Assembly: GCA_023052935.1 (NCBI GenBank) | Contig: CM041292.1 | Span: 104,587,906-104,651,905 of the forward strand | DNA length: 64,000 bases | Reading direction: 5' to 3' | Source of the DNA: Piezodorus guildinii | Lineage: Eukaryota > Arthropoda > Insecta > Hemiptera > Pentatomidae | In this document: positions 46,816 through 58,981 of the stretch, one piece after another | Position numbering within the stretch: position 1 is the stretch's first letter | Layout: every line of letters starts with the position of its first letter | Notes under the pieces: model-generated | What the model saw: the letters and a program-made list of their open reading frames with translations, nothing else | What the model was told of the DNA's origin: nothing | The model's database searches: none | Made by a program: the position numbers and the translations under genes

Positions 46816-46984
46816 AAATATCAATTTCAAAAACCTTATTAACAACAGTAATAACTCCTTAAATTGCAAATATGCAAAAGGAAAACCTCAAGCATCCTTG
46901 AAGAGATATTTTAGAAACAAATAAAAGACAAGGAAAAAAATAAAATCACATATAATAATAATTACAAGATTATTACAACTTTGA

Positions 46985-47740
46985 TAAATGAATCCCTAAT
47001 TTTTTTTTAATATAATTAATTCTAGAAAATTCAATGTTAAATGTAATTTAATTATATTCAGTTGGAAACATATGTTTTCGATTGAATAATATAATAATAT
47101 AAATTTGTGTGTGCAGTAATCATTTAAGTTTATGACCTATTCGTCATTTTACAATAGCATCCAGAACTTTGAATGAAAGATATAATTTTTTCTCAAATCT
47201 TTGTTATTCCAACAACATCTATATTACTATTCTTCTGTACGGAAAAAGAAAATTCCCAATAATCACACAAAATATTCAGAATATTTTGGCTCGTTTTTAT
47301 TTTCGTTGGTTATCAAAAAGTTGTATATTTAGCCAGTTTTTATCAATACTAATAATATTATTTAGTAAATTTTTTTGAATCTTCAAAATTAAAAGGTACT
47401 TTACAAGAAGAAAATCAAAAATATCCGCATTTAGGTGCTCTCAGACTTTTTCTATCAGAATCAAATCTACTTACATATAAAAGAGTTTAATAAAAATCGT
47501 TAGGGCCATTTTAGAGACAATCACGAAACGTGTAACGCTTCTAAAATATAAAATTTAAGTCAATACGTCATTTTCGAGCTAGACTTACTACACAAACACA
47601 CAGACCTTTTTGCTTTTTGCTTGTGATTTGGATTCAAGGGACCCTAAAACTTATATATCAGCTGAAAACTCGAATTTTAGACATTTTCAGTATAGCAATA
47701 CTTCCCTTACCACATATTTCAAATACAAGTAAGTGAAAGT
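46985..47740 (+). repeat. 0.9-kb repeat family, diverged copy
   Basis: TTTATGACCTATTCGTCATT, a diverged TTCCAACAACATC block, GGGACCCTAAAACTTATATA and the end ACAAGTAAGTGAAAGTAA. The TGGTGCGG terminus is not recognisable. Confidence 0.75.
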
Positions 47741-48780
47741 AATAAACAGTGACATATGATTTAAAACAATAATTGTTTAAAATGTATATATCCTATATAA
47801 AATGAATTTATATTTGTAAATATAAAAAATAATAATATGGGTGTGAATTGTGGTTGGACTTAATAAAAAATAATTGATTTATGTTTTTGTTCTGAACTAT
47901 CGATTCTCATTTTAATATTTTGCTTAAGATTTTTAAAATCCCAAAACTCACTACATCTTTTATAAGGCATGGAGGATTATACAACAAAATTTTAGTACTA
48001 TGCCAAGAAGTAGTACTGAATGGTAATACTTTCAAACCTAACGTTTAAAAACAACTAGTTAAGTCATAAAAACCATTAAATATCTTTTTTTATTTTTAAC
48101 TACATATCATACCGAGGATTTTAATAAAAAGAAGAAAAAAAAGTTCAAAAATGCAATTTTAGAAGTCTGTGAAGAGTAGTTAGCAGTTACCTTTTATTTT
48201 TCTAAGATAAGAAGATTCTCTGTTTTAATAAAAGCAAGTGTAAGAGGATTAATAGGAATTTTCGTTGTTCAAAAAGTGCTACGACTTGAGCTTAATTCTG
48301 CAACCATGAAGCAACTAGACTAACATTACCATAATTTCAAAGAGCTCCTCAGCTAAAACTAAATGGAAGCAGGGACATGTACTGTTTCAAAATTCTATTC
48401 TTATTAAGTCTGAAATGAGGACTCTTGAGTTGAAGTCTAATTAATGTTGATTAAAACTGCACTCATTCTTTCTTTTCTTTATTCTTTCCTCCCTTTTATA
48501 AGTAATATAAAGTGACAGTAGTATAAATGCTTTTCTTCTTTCTTATTCAATTTTTTGCCTGAAGTTCTTTTATCTGTCCTCTAATGAGGTTGGGAAACGG
48601 TTATATAATGAACAATGTAAATTTCTTTCTCCTTTTGTGTTGAACTCCAAATTTAAAAAATAAAATGAAACAATTGAATGTTAATTACGTCCAGAGAATG
48701 GCGTTGACGGTAGCAACTGCTAAATTAAGTTTATATCTTTTAAAAAACATTTCGTATGAATCTGATGTAATCTTAGATTG
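47741..48780. other. AT-rich intron sequence
   Basis: No recognised feature. Confidence 0.55.
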
Positions 48781-49040
48781 TCACCTGTAGTGTAATGGAT
48801 AGCGCAACAGCTTTTTAAGTTTCTAGGATTATTTAATGGGAATAAAAAAAACTTAAGTTATGCCGTCCTTCGGAGTGGACGTAAAAAAGTGGCCTCGAGC
48901 CTTTGCGATATCAGTACTGGTTGAAGAGCCCAATCCTAATTAAACTTGGATAGGCAAAATTTATGACTCCCACTGTAGCACCGTCCGATCAGGCATAGCA
49001 GCATAAAGTGATGTCAAATGAATAAACAAACAATTTAACA
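48781..49040 (+). mobile_element. SINE family C, copy lacking the B box
   Basis: GTCACCTGTAGTGTAATGGA (A-box region) runs directly into TTTCTAGGATTATTTAATGG; the B box and its surroundings are deleted. The body (GCCGTCCTTCGGAGTGGACG) and an AATAAACAAAC tail are intact. Confidence 0.85.
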
Positions 49041-49275
49041 TATATTTCTGCAAAATGGAGTCTACCAAAAAGCTCAGATGTGATATGTTTTTACACATGT
49101 TTAAAGGAAGAGACTTATCATCATGGGGCATATAAAAGAGGACTGAGCACAGCATAAAGGTAAAACGCAGTGATCTATGACATTTCGATTGCTCTCGGTG
49201 TTTCCTATCAAATATCAGCCAACAGATTAAATAGTAAGAATGTCTAATTAGAACCAAGAAAACACATAAATAATA

Positions 49276-49905
49276 AAAATACTTTTACAATGGTGAATAC
49301 AATAACTAGATATCGTAATAACGACTTTTTTTCTGATTCATTCCTTTCCCGTAAAAACACCAAAAGAAAAATCAATATTTTTCAAGCTACTGGACAGTAA
49401 GTCTGAACGAAATATTTCTGCGACTGAAAATTAAGAATATTCATTGATAGCATTTAAAATTCTTTAATTTAAAAAACATAATAAAGTACCTTATAAAAAA
49501 ACATTTTTCTTTACAAGCTTTCTCTTCATGTGCGTATTTGCCGAAATCATCAAAGATATAACTTATACCAGCAATGCCTGGCTCTAATATTTATCTGGAA
49601 TAAAGCTAATTCCGAGGAATTTATAAGATATTTATTTAAAACTACTTCCTTGAGACTAAAGCTCTTTTTATTTTTGATTTCTCAGTGAGCCATGTCCTAA
49701 TTATGACACAAGTTTGAGCCGAAACATCGGAAAAATTTAAATATTCTTAAAACGACTGACTCCCGATTATTTATACCTATGGTAAATAATAAGAACATGA
49801 AAAATACTTTTACAATGGTGAATACAAGAAATATATATCGCAATATCGACTCGTTTCTGATCCATTCCGATGTACATTCCTGTCTTGTAAAAACAACACA
49901 AACAT
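49276..49905. repeat. Direct repeats about 525 bp apart enclosing a hammerhead-like motif
   Basis: A 27-base exact match starts at 49276 and at 49801 and continues imperfectly for about 90 bases on each side. Between them, 49715-49735 has GAGCCGAAACATCGG, similar to the GAAAC stem III side of Penelope-type hammerheads. It may be a pseudo-LTR element remnant. Confidence 0.5.
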
Positions 49906-50464
49906 TTTTTTTTTAAAGATAACAAATTCCAGCAGTTCATAATTTCCAACATTCCACCGTTGGACAATCAAAGGCCATTAACTCTGACGCGGTTTTCTAT
50001 TTTATAAAAATATTTTCTTGATTTTAAGATTAATTTTTAAAAAGAATATTTGCAACATCTTGTAATTGGTGTACAGTTTTGTCAGACTTTCAAACTACTC
50101 ATAAAAAAGTTCTCGACGTTTTAACATTCGTCATTTAATTATAATTCATTCCATAATATTCATATAGGTTTGTTTCCATTTTTCATTATGCTCATTATTT
50201 TCAAGTTTCTGTTTTTCGAGGTCGATTAACTACATGTTTATTAGACTTTCATAAAGGTTTAGACGTGTTTTGTATAGTACAAAATTGAAACTTATTAGAA
50301 AACTGTTTTATAACATAGTTAATAAAAGAAAAAAAACTATAGAAAATCCTTGCGGTTAACAGAAATCTCAGCCAAAACACAACCTAGTGTATAATGATAA
50401 TTACTAAATACTGCACTCCAGGACTTTATCTCAAAAACATATCTTTATTTAATTTTACTTGCCT
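49906..50464. other. AT-rich intron sequence
   Basis: No recognised feature. Confidence 0.55.
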
Positions 50465-50477
50465 ATATATGAATTTT

Positions 50478-50777
50478 TGGGGGAGCCCGTAACTGAGTAG
50501 CTAGCGCGCTAGTCTCTCATGCTACAGGTTCTGAGTTCGAATCCCAGTCCCCGCGGGGCTTTTATAAGAATGTCAAAAAATGGGGATTCACTCACAGCCT
50601 CTCCCCCGGGTATTTGAGACCCGTCAGCCAAAGGGTGGCACCTCACAAAGTTGGTTGTAGGGAGTGATGACCCTACACTAAAAATTGCATCGTGAAACGT
50701 GAGTGTAAACTCGCAGGAGTTTACACCACGAGGCCCAGGGCCTACACGGCCCGTCGCGCCACTGTAAGATGAAGAAG
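50478..50777 (+). mobile_element. SINE family B, full-length, 13-bp target duplications
   Basis: The tRNA-Met-like head has CAT at the anticodon position and B box AGTTCGAATCC. The body has GACCCGTCAGCCAAAGGGTG and an internal inverted repeat GTAAACTC/GAGTTTAC, and the tail is GATGAAGAAG. atatatgaatttt flanks it at 50465-50477 and 50778-50790. The minus-strand frame inside is not a gene. Confidence 0.92.
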
Positions 50778-50870
50778 ATATATGAATTTTAATATATTTC
50801 ATTTCTTTTTTTTTTTTTTTTTTTACTCTCCGACTTTATTTACAATAAATACATATTAACATACGTTTAA

Positions 50871-50908
50871 CCTCTGGTAGCGCTGTTGATAGAGCGGTGG
50901 ACTGTAGT
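50871..50908 (+). pseudogene. tRNA-Tyr 5'-half pseudogene
   Basis: CCTCTGGTAGCGCTGTTGAT + AGAGCGGTGGACTGTAG matches the 5' half of eukaryotic tRNA-Tyr up to the GTA anticodon. No 3' half with a GGTTCGA arm follows within 100 bases. It might be a partial retrocopy or half of a lost gene. Confidence 0.55.
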
Positions 50909-52289
50909 TAGTTTTAATATTCTGGATTATAAATGTTTAAATGAAAAATAAGAATTTTATTCGGGGGAGGGAAAGTGTGAGAGAACATGTAAAAACTGCA
51001 TATTTTATATCTTCAGTGCCACGTTGCTGAGCACTAACCGGTAGTTAAATAATACCAAGTATAACAAATTCATACTCTATCCATAATACCTAAATAATAA
51101 ACCTTTGTCCATGCATAAATTTTAAGTTGATTAATGCATAAGTTCTAAGTTGATCACAACAATATGAAACCATGCTAGAACCATGAGGTGCCCATATGAA
51201 TCCTATCATAAGAACACTTTTAAATTTTAAATAATCTAGTAAAAATAGTAGTTATTCCGAATCCAGAGTCAATATATAACACTTAATTTTTTTTAATCTT
51301 TTTTGTTGAAACTTTAAACAATTTACTTATAAAAAAATTAGGGTGAATTGTCAGCAGAAACTTCTTCAACTGACAATTAGTGGGTTGATTAGAAAATCAG
51401 TATATGGATAAATACATTTATCCATTATCCTTAACATAAAACAGTTTGTAAACACATTGCCATAGTACTTTCTTACAAATTTGATAACAAGACTTGTAGT
51501 GGTACAGATTTTTTTTTTTTCCAATTGGCTAATAAAAAATCCTGAAGCTGAATTTCCTTGAATTTATTAATATAAGGGGTCTAAATAGTGATACTAATAT
51601 TATTATTGTTTTAAAGAAATTGCTTAATTAATGTCGCATTTTAATTTATAAATAACTCAGCCTTTAGAAATTAATTAATAATAATAATTATGCAAGGACG
51701 GAGTTGGATCTGAGAGGATCAAAGGGACTAAAGAGAAACACAAGGTAAGCTGCCAGGGCAGAAACTTTCATATTAAGTTTCCATTAATTTGTTCATAAAC
51801 TCTGAGTCGTTTCTGTGTTTCACAACTAAGCAAGCGAATATATCTTTTTCATTTATTAATAAGGAATTCTATTTTTTTTGGAAAATAGTTGAATACCTAT
51901 TTCATTTTAATTATATAACTTATTTTAACGGTCGAAAATATTTTGAAATTCAAAAACTCATGATTGTAAATCGAAGTTCGTACTAAATTCAATCAATAAT
52001 TTTACGATAAGATTACAAAGTCACTACAGTGCGTACTATATATCAGATCACTGACTTTCCGCCTAAAATAAAACTTTTCTATATCGTTAGCGAATGTGAC
52101 TACTATGTTAAAATGTATGTAGTTTACACTGACCACGAAGTTGGTGTTTATAAAATAATACAATAGAGAGCACTTCATCTTAAGAACTAAGTAAAATCTT
52201 CATGTTTATAAAAGCCAATTCACAACAATAAACCAGATAAAATTATATATAAAAAAAATAAAAAAATATTATACAAATAGCGGGAGGGA
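50909..52289. other. AT-rich intron sequence
   Basis: A SINE A-like 3' tip (TTGTAGTGGTACAG + T-run) occurs at 51495-51521. Otherwise nothing is supported. Confidence 0.5.
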
Positions 52290-52299
52290 GAACAATTAC

Positions 52300-52513
52300 A
52301 TTGTGGCAGGTAAGTAATTTATTCTATTATTTCAACCGTGCAACGCGCTCATCCATCCTCAATAGCGTGGGTTTGCTGAAATTGGTGAGAAAACTGGCGA
52401 TTGAGAGTCATCAACTCCGTGTACAGCCATTGGCTTGGAAACAGTACGTCCCTACAAAAAATAAGCCCAATACTTTTCGTGTGTTGTAGTGGTGCGCCTT
52501 TTTTTCAACAGTT
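52300..52513 (+). mobile_element. SINE family A, diverged body with T-run tail
   Basis: TTGTGGCAGG...TTATTCTATTATTTCAAC, CAGCCATTGGCTTGGAAACA and TGTTGTAGTGGTGCGCC + T7. The head is lost. Confidence 0.72.
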
Positions 52514-52879
52514 ATAAGCGTTTATCGTTTGTAATACTAAGAAATTTTTTTAAAATGATTTGATACTAATATTTACAAATTGAGCAGAACATGTACTATG
52601 AAAAACATTATAGTACATCACTATACATTTTATATAAATTTTAGTCTGGGCGAGAAGTCCCCTAAGAAAAACAAAAATGTACAATACAAGAGAGAAATTC
52701 TCAATTGGATCGGCTGCTCAACATTGCTGAGTTGCTATTAACACACAGCATACTCATTAATCTTGAAGACAATCTTTAGCAACTAAAAAGAAGGGAGAGG
52801 TATATTTTCAAATAAGCCTATTTAGCCATATCACTGATAATAAAAATACAGTCTTGAAAAATTTAAGAATCTAGATTAG

Positions 52880-53620
52880 CATTAATATATATGGTGGTTT
52901 AAGATGCCCAGCGAGTCCAGGATTAAAGTTTCTGCCATTTTCTGGAGCTGATTCTTTTCCACTCCGTTTTTTTTCAAAAATACTCTCGTTGCTAATGGGA
53001 TGGTCCCCCCGCTTCCGAACCATAGACCTTTGACAGTAAACGTTCTTTCACCGAATTCATCACGAAATTTCAATTTTTTGCACTAGGTTTTCTTTTTTCC
53101 TATGGACTTTGTTGCCTTGTTCCTGATCATTTGCCTCATATTTGATTGTGGGAACTACTATCAATGCTTCCTTTCCTATTGCACTAAATGCTAAGATGTC
53201 CACAAATCTTGTTGACCCATCGGCATCAAAACATTTGTAGTTATTCCCTTTGAGAAGTTGTGTTATTTCGTTTTTTTAAGTGGTTGTGGCGGCGGGTAAC
53301 GAGAAGCATGTTATGTGGACATTTACCCAACACATGTGCAGGGGTTTCTAACTCTCGACCGGCTGTGCGGCAGAGGGGTCCACAGGCTTCATTTGCCTGG
53401 CATCTCGATCCCGGAAGTCCAAGAAGTGGTGCATAGTTTATGTCGAGCTTAAGTGTATTGGCCCATTCTGATCCTGTAAGAATCTTTCGATCGTCAATAC
53501 GTTGGGCTGGCTTTAAAATGGATCACGCCGACTCCCTGCTACTTACATTGGCTCCATTCCTCAAAAGATTTTTTCCTTGAGAGTTGTCTTACTTTCTTGA
53601 CCGTGAGAGAGGCCTCCTAG
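52880..53620 (-). mobile_element. R2-type (restriction-like endonuclease) LINE, C-terminal fragment
   Basis: The minus strand from 53600 down reads SRKKSFEEWSQ, then GSEWANTLKLDINYAPLLG, then a CCHC-type finger (C-x3-C ... ETPAHVLGKC ... RRHNH). A frame change follows, then FVDILAFSAIGKEALIVVP and, after another, FTVKGLWFGSGGTIPLATRV. The order (finger, endonuclease acids, V-x-GL-x-GxxGTI tail) is that of R2/R4/NeSL LINEs, which carry a restriction-like endonuclease C-terminal to the RT. The copy is broken and 5'-truncated, and it is not in rDNA. Confidence 0.82.
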
Positions 53621-54420
53621 CATATTTGTCTGGTATTTTAAAACTTCAGTATAACATAAGAGACAGATTTTGTAACAACGAATAGTTATCATTCATAGCT
53701 TTAAATATTAGATAATTTCAAAAGGAAAGATTGATAATTTCAGAGATGTAAAAAAAAAAATGATGTCTAAAAGTGGTTAATGATAAGGCTTCACGAATGG
53801 ATAAAGGCAATGAATTAAAAAAAAAGGGTAGCACGAATGACAAATGATTTTTTTAAGGGGCGGATCTGTGAGAAGGTATATATAGGTTTATAGTTTGGGC
53901 TCTTGAGTTTACTGAATGGACAAAGGAACATGTGGTAAACATGTCGAGAATAAAAGATCTTATCTTTTGAAATGTCGGAAAAAGACAGATACTAAGGTAT
54001 TGCCGACGAAAAGAGGGATAGAGCAACATCAGCTCAGAAACGTACTAGAAACATGGTAGTATCTAGGAATTCCATAAGTGAATCTAATGAAATGAGTTCT
54101 ACATATATATCTATGTTTGTATTTTATTTTATGCAAAAGCCTAAATTACATGAGAAGTTATTATTGATCCATTAAATATTAATTCTACAAATTTAAAAAA
54201 AAAATATTTTATTAGAAAAATGTAAATATTAATAATTTGGTTTTTTTGGGCAAAATGATTTACCGATTTAAATGACAGAAGAACTATATAATTAAGCAAT
54301 TTATTCTATCTGAATTAAATTTACAGATCTGGATTAATCAATTCGGACTGCAGTTAGGAAAAAGATAATTACTTCATTAACTGGTCCGATAGATAAATCG
54401 CAGCAACTGTATAAAATTTA
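53621..54420. other. AT-rich intron sequence
   Basis: No recognised feature. Confidence 0.55.
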
Positions 54421-54640
54421 AATTTAAAGCAGGGTCCACATCAGTGATTCGTTAAAAGTATTAGCCACTGTTGGGCTTGCGATGGCTGGAAAAGCAATCT
54501 CACCAATTGCTCCATCATTGCCTCGTTAACGGTAGTTACATTGAACTCATGGAAATTTAAAGGTTTCCTTCCGCACCGATTCGGTCATTGAATTGATCAG
54601 ATAGGGTGATCATTGATGGAGATGATTGGAGCTGTTTAAA
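54421..54640. promoter_or_regulatory. Candidate conserved non-coding block
   Basis: GC-richer and free of simple repeats, with TGATTG/TGATCA/ATTGATGG motifs of Exd/Pbx type clustered at 54585-54630. Stops in all frames. Speculative. Confidence 0.25.
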
Positions 54641-55284
54641 AAAATACCAGCCTTTACAAAAAAATCACTGTTAATTGTATATTTATAAGGATACATATAG
54701 TTTATAAAGCTTTAAACCTAATAATAGACAAACTGGATTCATGCAAATGGTTGCTTAAATTACAATTATGTATAATCAATTATTAATTAATATCTATCGT
54801 ATAAGCACTCGAGGAAATTGAATATTTCAAGTACTCTTGCTCGAGGCTGATTCTCAGGACAGGAAGAAATTTCTCCTTGGAACTGAATAAAATAGATCCA
54901 GCACAGCCTAGAAGAAGGATTAAGTCAGAAAAGATCAATATGTTTAGAAAGCTGAACTAATTAATGCTTCTGTTCATATTCCAGATCAGGAAAAACAAAA
55001 AAATACCAGAAAGTTCTGAACATACATTATTTTTGTGATTTTTATATATTAAAAGCTGCTGAGCGGAACAGAAATTAAGAAACACTTAATCTCAATGTAT
55101 TGTATTAATAAACCTTCAGGAAAGAATGCCCTAAATGATAGAAACACCCTCATAAAAATCTGTTGCGTGTTTTAGGAGTTCGCGGATACACAAAATCGCG
55201 AATTCATTATACATATAGAGAGAAGTGACAAAGTATGCCTATTTACACCAGCAAGGTTATGCTCTGTGTATATATTTAAAAAAT
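54641..55284. other. AT-rich intron sequence
   Basis: No recognised feature. Confidence 0.5.
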
Positions 55285-55740
55285 CTGGTCGCGCAACACA
55301 CGAATTTAACTTATCAACGTTGTTAAAATCAATTAAGAAACATTCAAATGAAGTTAGATGAAAAAATTTATAAAAAATCACATAAAGTTTCCGTAAATAA
55401 TCTATTATATTATTATAGACGACAATCAGTTAGTTGTATCCGCTTTTCATCACTCTCCATAACATTTTACAACTTCGTTAATAAGATAAAAAATGTTTAA
55501 AATCTTAAGTTTTCAAACGTATATTATTCATCTATATTAAAGTTGTTAGGATAAAAAACAAAACAAAAATTACATCAAAAAACATATTTGCTATTTTCTC
55601 CTTATCAAATAGATGTCAAATTCCTTCAACACACAGACATTTTTGTTAAACTTGGTCATATGGACAACAGAGGAGATGGAAAATTTTCACAATCGCAATA
55701 CCTGCCCTTTCTATTTATTCCATATTTAAGTAAATTAAAG
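55285..55740 (+). repeat. 0.9-kb repeat family, internally deleted copy next to an exon
   Basis: TGGTCGCGCAACACACGAAT at the left end; ATTTAAGTAAATTAAAGTAA at the right end. TATCCGCTTTTCATCACTCT is present, while about 400 central bases are missing. It ends 100 bases before the first EGF exon. Confidence 0.8.
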
Positions 55741-55840
55741 TAAAAATATAGTATAAAAGTACTCATAGCATACACATATATAAAAACTTTTATCGCTTTG
55801 TTTTTTAAGATTTTCACAATCACTGATAAAATGTCCACAG

Positions 55841-56017
55841 ATGAATGCCGTTGCGAAAATGGAGGGAGATGCAGAAAGAGAGGAGGATGCCATTGCAAGG
55901 GAGGTTGGCATGGAACACATTGTGAAGAACCAGTCTGCAACGCGCTATGTCATCAAAGAGGAGGCACATGCACTGCTCCTGGCGTATGTGTTTGTCCAGC
56001 AGGCTTATGTCAGGACC
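55841..56017 (+). CDS. Exon of TSP1-EGF gene: two EGF-like modules
   Basis: A phase 1-1 exon of 177 bases, acceptor CACAG at 55836-55840 and donor GTAAGT at 56018. EGF-1: CRCENGGRC, KRGGCHCKGGWHGTHC. EGF-2: VCNALCHQRGGTC, APGVCVCPAGLC, with a short last loop. Each has six cysteines in the C1-C3, C2-C4, C5-C6 spacing of EGF modules. EGF modules act as spacers or ligand sites in extracellular proteins. The style C-x3-C-xNGG-x-C...C-x-C resembles WIF1/VWDE/tenascin-type EGFs, but no orthologue is claimed. An alternative acceptor at 55807-55809 (TTTTTTAAG) has a better pyrimidine tract but would give a phase-0 start, inconsistent with the other exons. Confidence 0.87.
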
Positions 56018-56521
56018 GTAAGTATAAATAGTATCATGGTTTGTGAACATATATATATATATATATTGTAATATACCCATTTTTTATAATTATGGTATTT
56101 ATTTATTTATTATTTGATTATTGTGTTAGGCAGGCTAACAATAAGATAAAAGTGAAATTTAAATTTAAAAAACAGCTCGTGTTTGGATGTTTGTTTACAA
56201 ACATAGCATCCATTTTGAATGCTAAGAAAAAAGGTCACTAGCAAAATTGGTATGTATCTTTATACCTGATCAGTCAGTTAGTTTTGAGTGGGACCTGAGG
56301 TAGGTAGGAGCTGCTGTCTGAACATGGAGAATGATTATAGTTAGCCTGCATCTTGTTTGTATTATGTTTGTAAGTTATTATTATAATTAAAAAGTTATAT
56401 AAAATTATGTGCCTGATTGTCAAGAACCCATACCATACCATGAGAGTAAAATGAGTAATAATGAAGTAAATATTGTGATAATTAGTTGTTTCTTATAAGA
56501 ATATTTTTTTAAATAAGTATA

Positions 56522-56525
56522 TTAT

Positions 56526-56608
<83 letters not shown>
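56522..56608. repeat. (TA)n microsatellite
   Basis: About 87 bases of nearly uninterrupted alternating AT. A likely hypervariable locus. Confidence 0.95.
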
Positions 56609-56610
<2 letters not shown>

Positions 56611-57194
56611 GGAACGGAGAGCTTGGCTCACTCTTGAAAAAACGAATATCATCATCAGTTCCAAGCAAACATTTATTTGTCTTGCTCACAATTTACTTAG
56701 ACTTGATGATCAGTTCATCTATTTTCACTGGACTGAAGAAACCTAGGTGTCATCTATGATCAGCATATCTCCATGAATAATACTTCTTATTCATAATAAT
56801 TTTTCATTGTTTTACAGGAATCATTTCAGAGTTCCATGAGCATTCGCGGGTACTGATTTACTGAGCAAGTCCTACTTTTCCTATATCTCTCATTTCCTCT
56901 AAATACAAACCTCACCCTAATGATTCATTTATATACTACCATTAAACGTGCTTCCCTTACTAAATTATTTATTATTAATTCTACCTTATTCTGGTATTCT
57001 TTATCAGTCTTAACATACCAACTGACTCCTCAATTCTTTTAAACTAAATACAGCAATTTGAAGGATTTTCTTATTAGCCCTTTACATACTAGATGATAAC
57101 TGAAGAATGCACTTTGTACTACTCTTGTAAGGTCAATTAATCAGAATACATTAATCATTTGAAGTAATAATGACCAGACAAAGTGATCAAGACA

Positions 57195-57605
57195 GCTATC
57201 GGAACACGATATCGTAACATGTATGAGGAAGAGGTGATTGGCCTTTTATGGTCAGATGGACCGTATGAATTACAAACGACTAACCAACAGGATCTTCACA
57301 GTGGAAAGTAAAGGCAAGGCCTCAAAGAACAAGTGGATCACATGAAGTTAGATCTGGAACAACTAGGAATCCCATTAGATGAAACCCAAGACCGACTGTA
57401 GTTCCGGCAAGCCGTCCGAAAGGGAAATTTCTTAATGTCCCTAACCAGTAAGAAGACACAGGTACCAAATGTACAGAGGAGAGAAGGCTGGTCCATAGTA
57501 AAAAATTTTAAGTGTTGGAAGAAGATAAAACAAACCGTTCTGAAGAGTGAATATGAGTCCCATGGTCCTTAGGAGGCCCAAACGATATAATGAATGAATG
57601 ACCAG
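57195..57605 (+). mobile_element. LINE C-terminal fragment
   Basis: Broken plus-strand frames read MNYKRLTNRIFTVESKGKAS, then VKLDLEQLGIPLDETQDRL, then RQAVRKGNF. This is the C-terminal layout of RTE/CR1-like arthropod LINEs (R-x-x-KRIF...W...VK-DL...A-DR-x-WR). It ends in an (AATG)n-like tail at 57590-57605. Confidence 0.72.
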
Positions 57606-58981
57606 ACAAAAATTGTACTTCAGCAACATCTCCTTTGACGGATTGTCTATATCAATAATTAAAAAATATATATATTTATTTAAATTGAGTTTTCATGGAA
57701 GGAATCATGGGTCAAATCTGTATCACGTAAAACATTTAAATCATTTATGTGAGACAAACAAGAAGCACTGAGGATTTTGGACTTAAGAATTGGATAAGGA
57801 AATGAATTCGATAGTATAGTGGAGTCCAAATCTCAACAATAAAATAAATAAATAAACTATGCAATGCAGGTCACAACTGAAAGCCTGATGTTACATAACT
57901 AATTTTAATGAGCTACAATGAAGTGATTGTGTTTAGGATAGAACCGGCTAAGTATCCAGTCTGGAGAGTGATAACTTGAAATAGTGACAACTATAGATAT
58001 AATTTAATAGAGGCATTGACTCAGAGATACATTACTGAGGCAAATAGGAACATTATCATAATATTTCTTAGCTGAATAGAAGAATTAATTTAAAAACATA
58101 CATAACTAATATAAAATTATACTTCAGATATCACCCAAAATAGATCTCTCTTGTACAGCTAGAATGTATAAAACACAGTCTGTCAGATGCTATTTGGATT
58201 GCATCGACCTTAATACATACATGGATGAGGGTGGATTTTGTGAAGAAAACAGGGCCCATAGCAAATGTTTTCAAAGTGGCAGTTTATATTCATTCACTTA
58301 GATCAAATGTAACTGATTCTTAATGGAAGTATATTTCGTTCTAAATCAAAATTCTGAGTGTTAAAAGTAATTTAATAAATAAACTTTAAATTATCCAATG
58401 CCACTAATACAATCAATGAATAATCTAAATAAGGTTAAATAATACAAAATAGAAATATCGCTTTCTCATAGTCAGAATTAGTAATTTAAAGTAGCTGAAA
58501 TGATTTTGAATAAATTTAAGAGTAGCAATGATCTACATTTATCCTATAATATGAAATAAAACAGCTAATCAAAATAATATTTATAAAATAACGTTTGACA
58601 TGAATGAGGTATTATTCCTTTCATGACTAACTCCATTTCCACACTAACCCACTAGTTTATATTCTAACTTCTTTATCAATTCCTAATAATCCTCCAAGAC
58701 ATATAAAATAAAGATGGCTTCAAGTCTAATCTGATAAGAAATACTTTGACAATAATCACTCATCCGCAGATGAAATCATCAATAAGAACTTTTGAGGAAA
58801 TAAATGAATAGCAATCCATATACTTAAAATTTCATATGTTTTAATTTCATTTGTATAGGTATTTATTATTTCCTGCCCATTTCATGATGCATTTAAATGA
58901 AGCAATGAAGAACAACAAAGCATGAACAAATGATACTTATTAGGTACATTATTTATTATTCTTAGAGACTGAATCGGGATA

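Larger units (their letters stand above)
11655..55840 (+). other. Putative 44-kb intron, filled with mobile elements
   Basis: From the GTAAGT donor at 11655 to the acceptor ending at 55840. Phase 1 on both sides is compatible with direct splicing. I found no further exon with both splice sites and a recognisable domain, but exons as short as 90 bases are easy to miss by eye. Host-like coding sequence is absent; contents are listed as separate entries. Confidence 0.45.

Noticed and set aside
51705..51744. Possible 48-base exon ending in a GTAAGC donor
   Set aside because: No pyrimidine tract before the supposed acceptor, no cysteines, and nothing linking it to the TSP1-EGF gene.
55798..55840. 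Extending the first EGF exon upstream to the acceptor at 55809
   Set aside because: It gives a phase-0 start, while the preceding exon and all sister exons use phase 1; kept only as an alternative.
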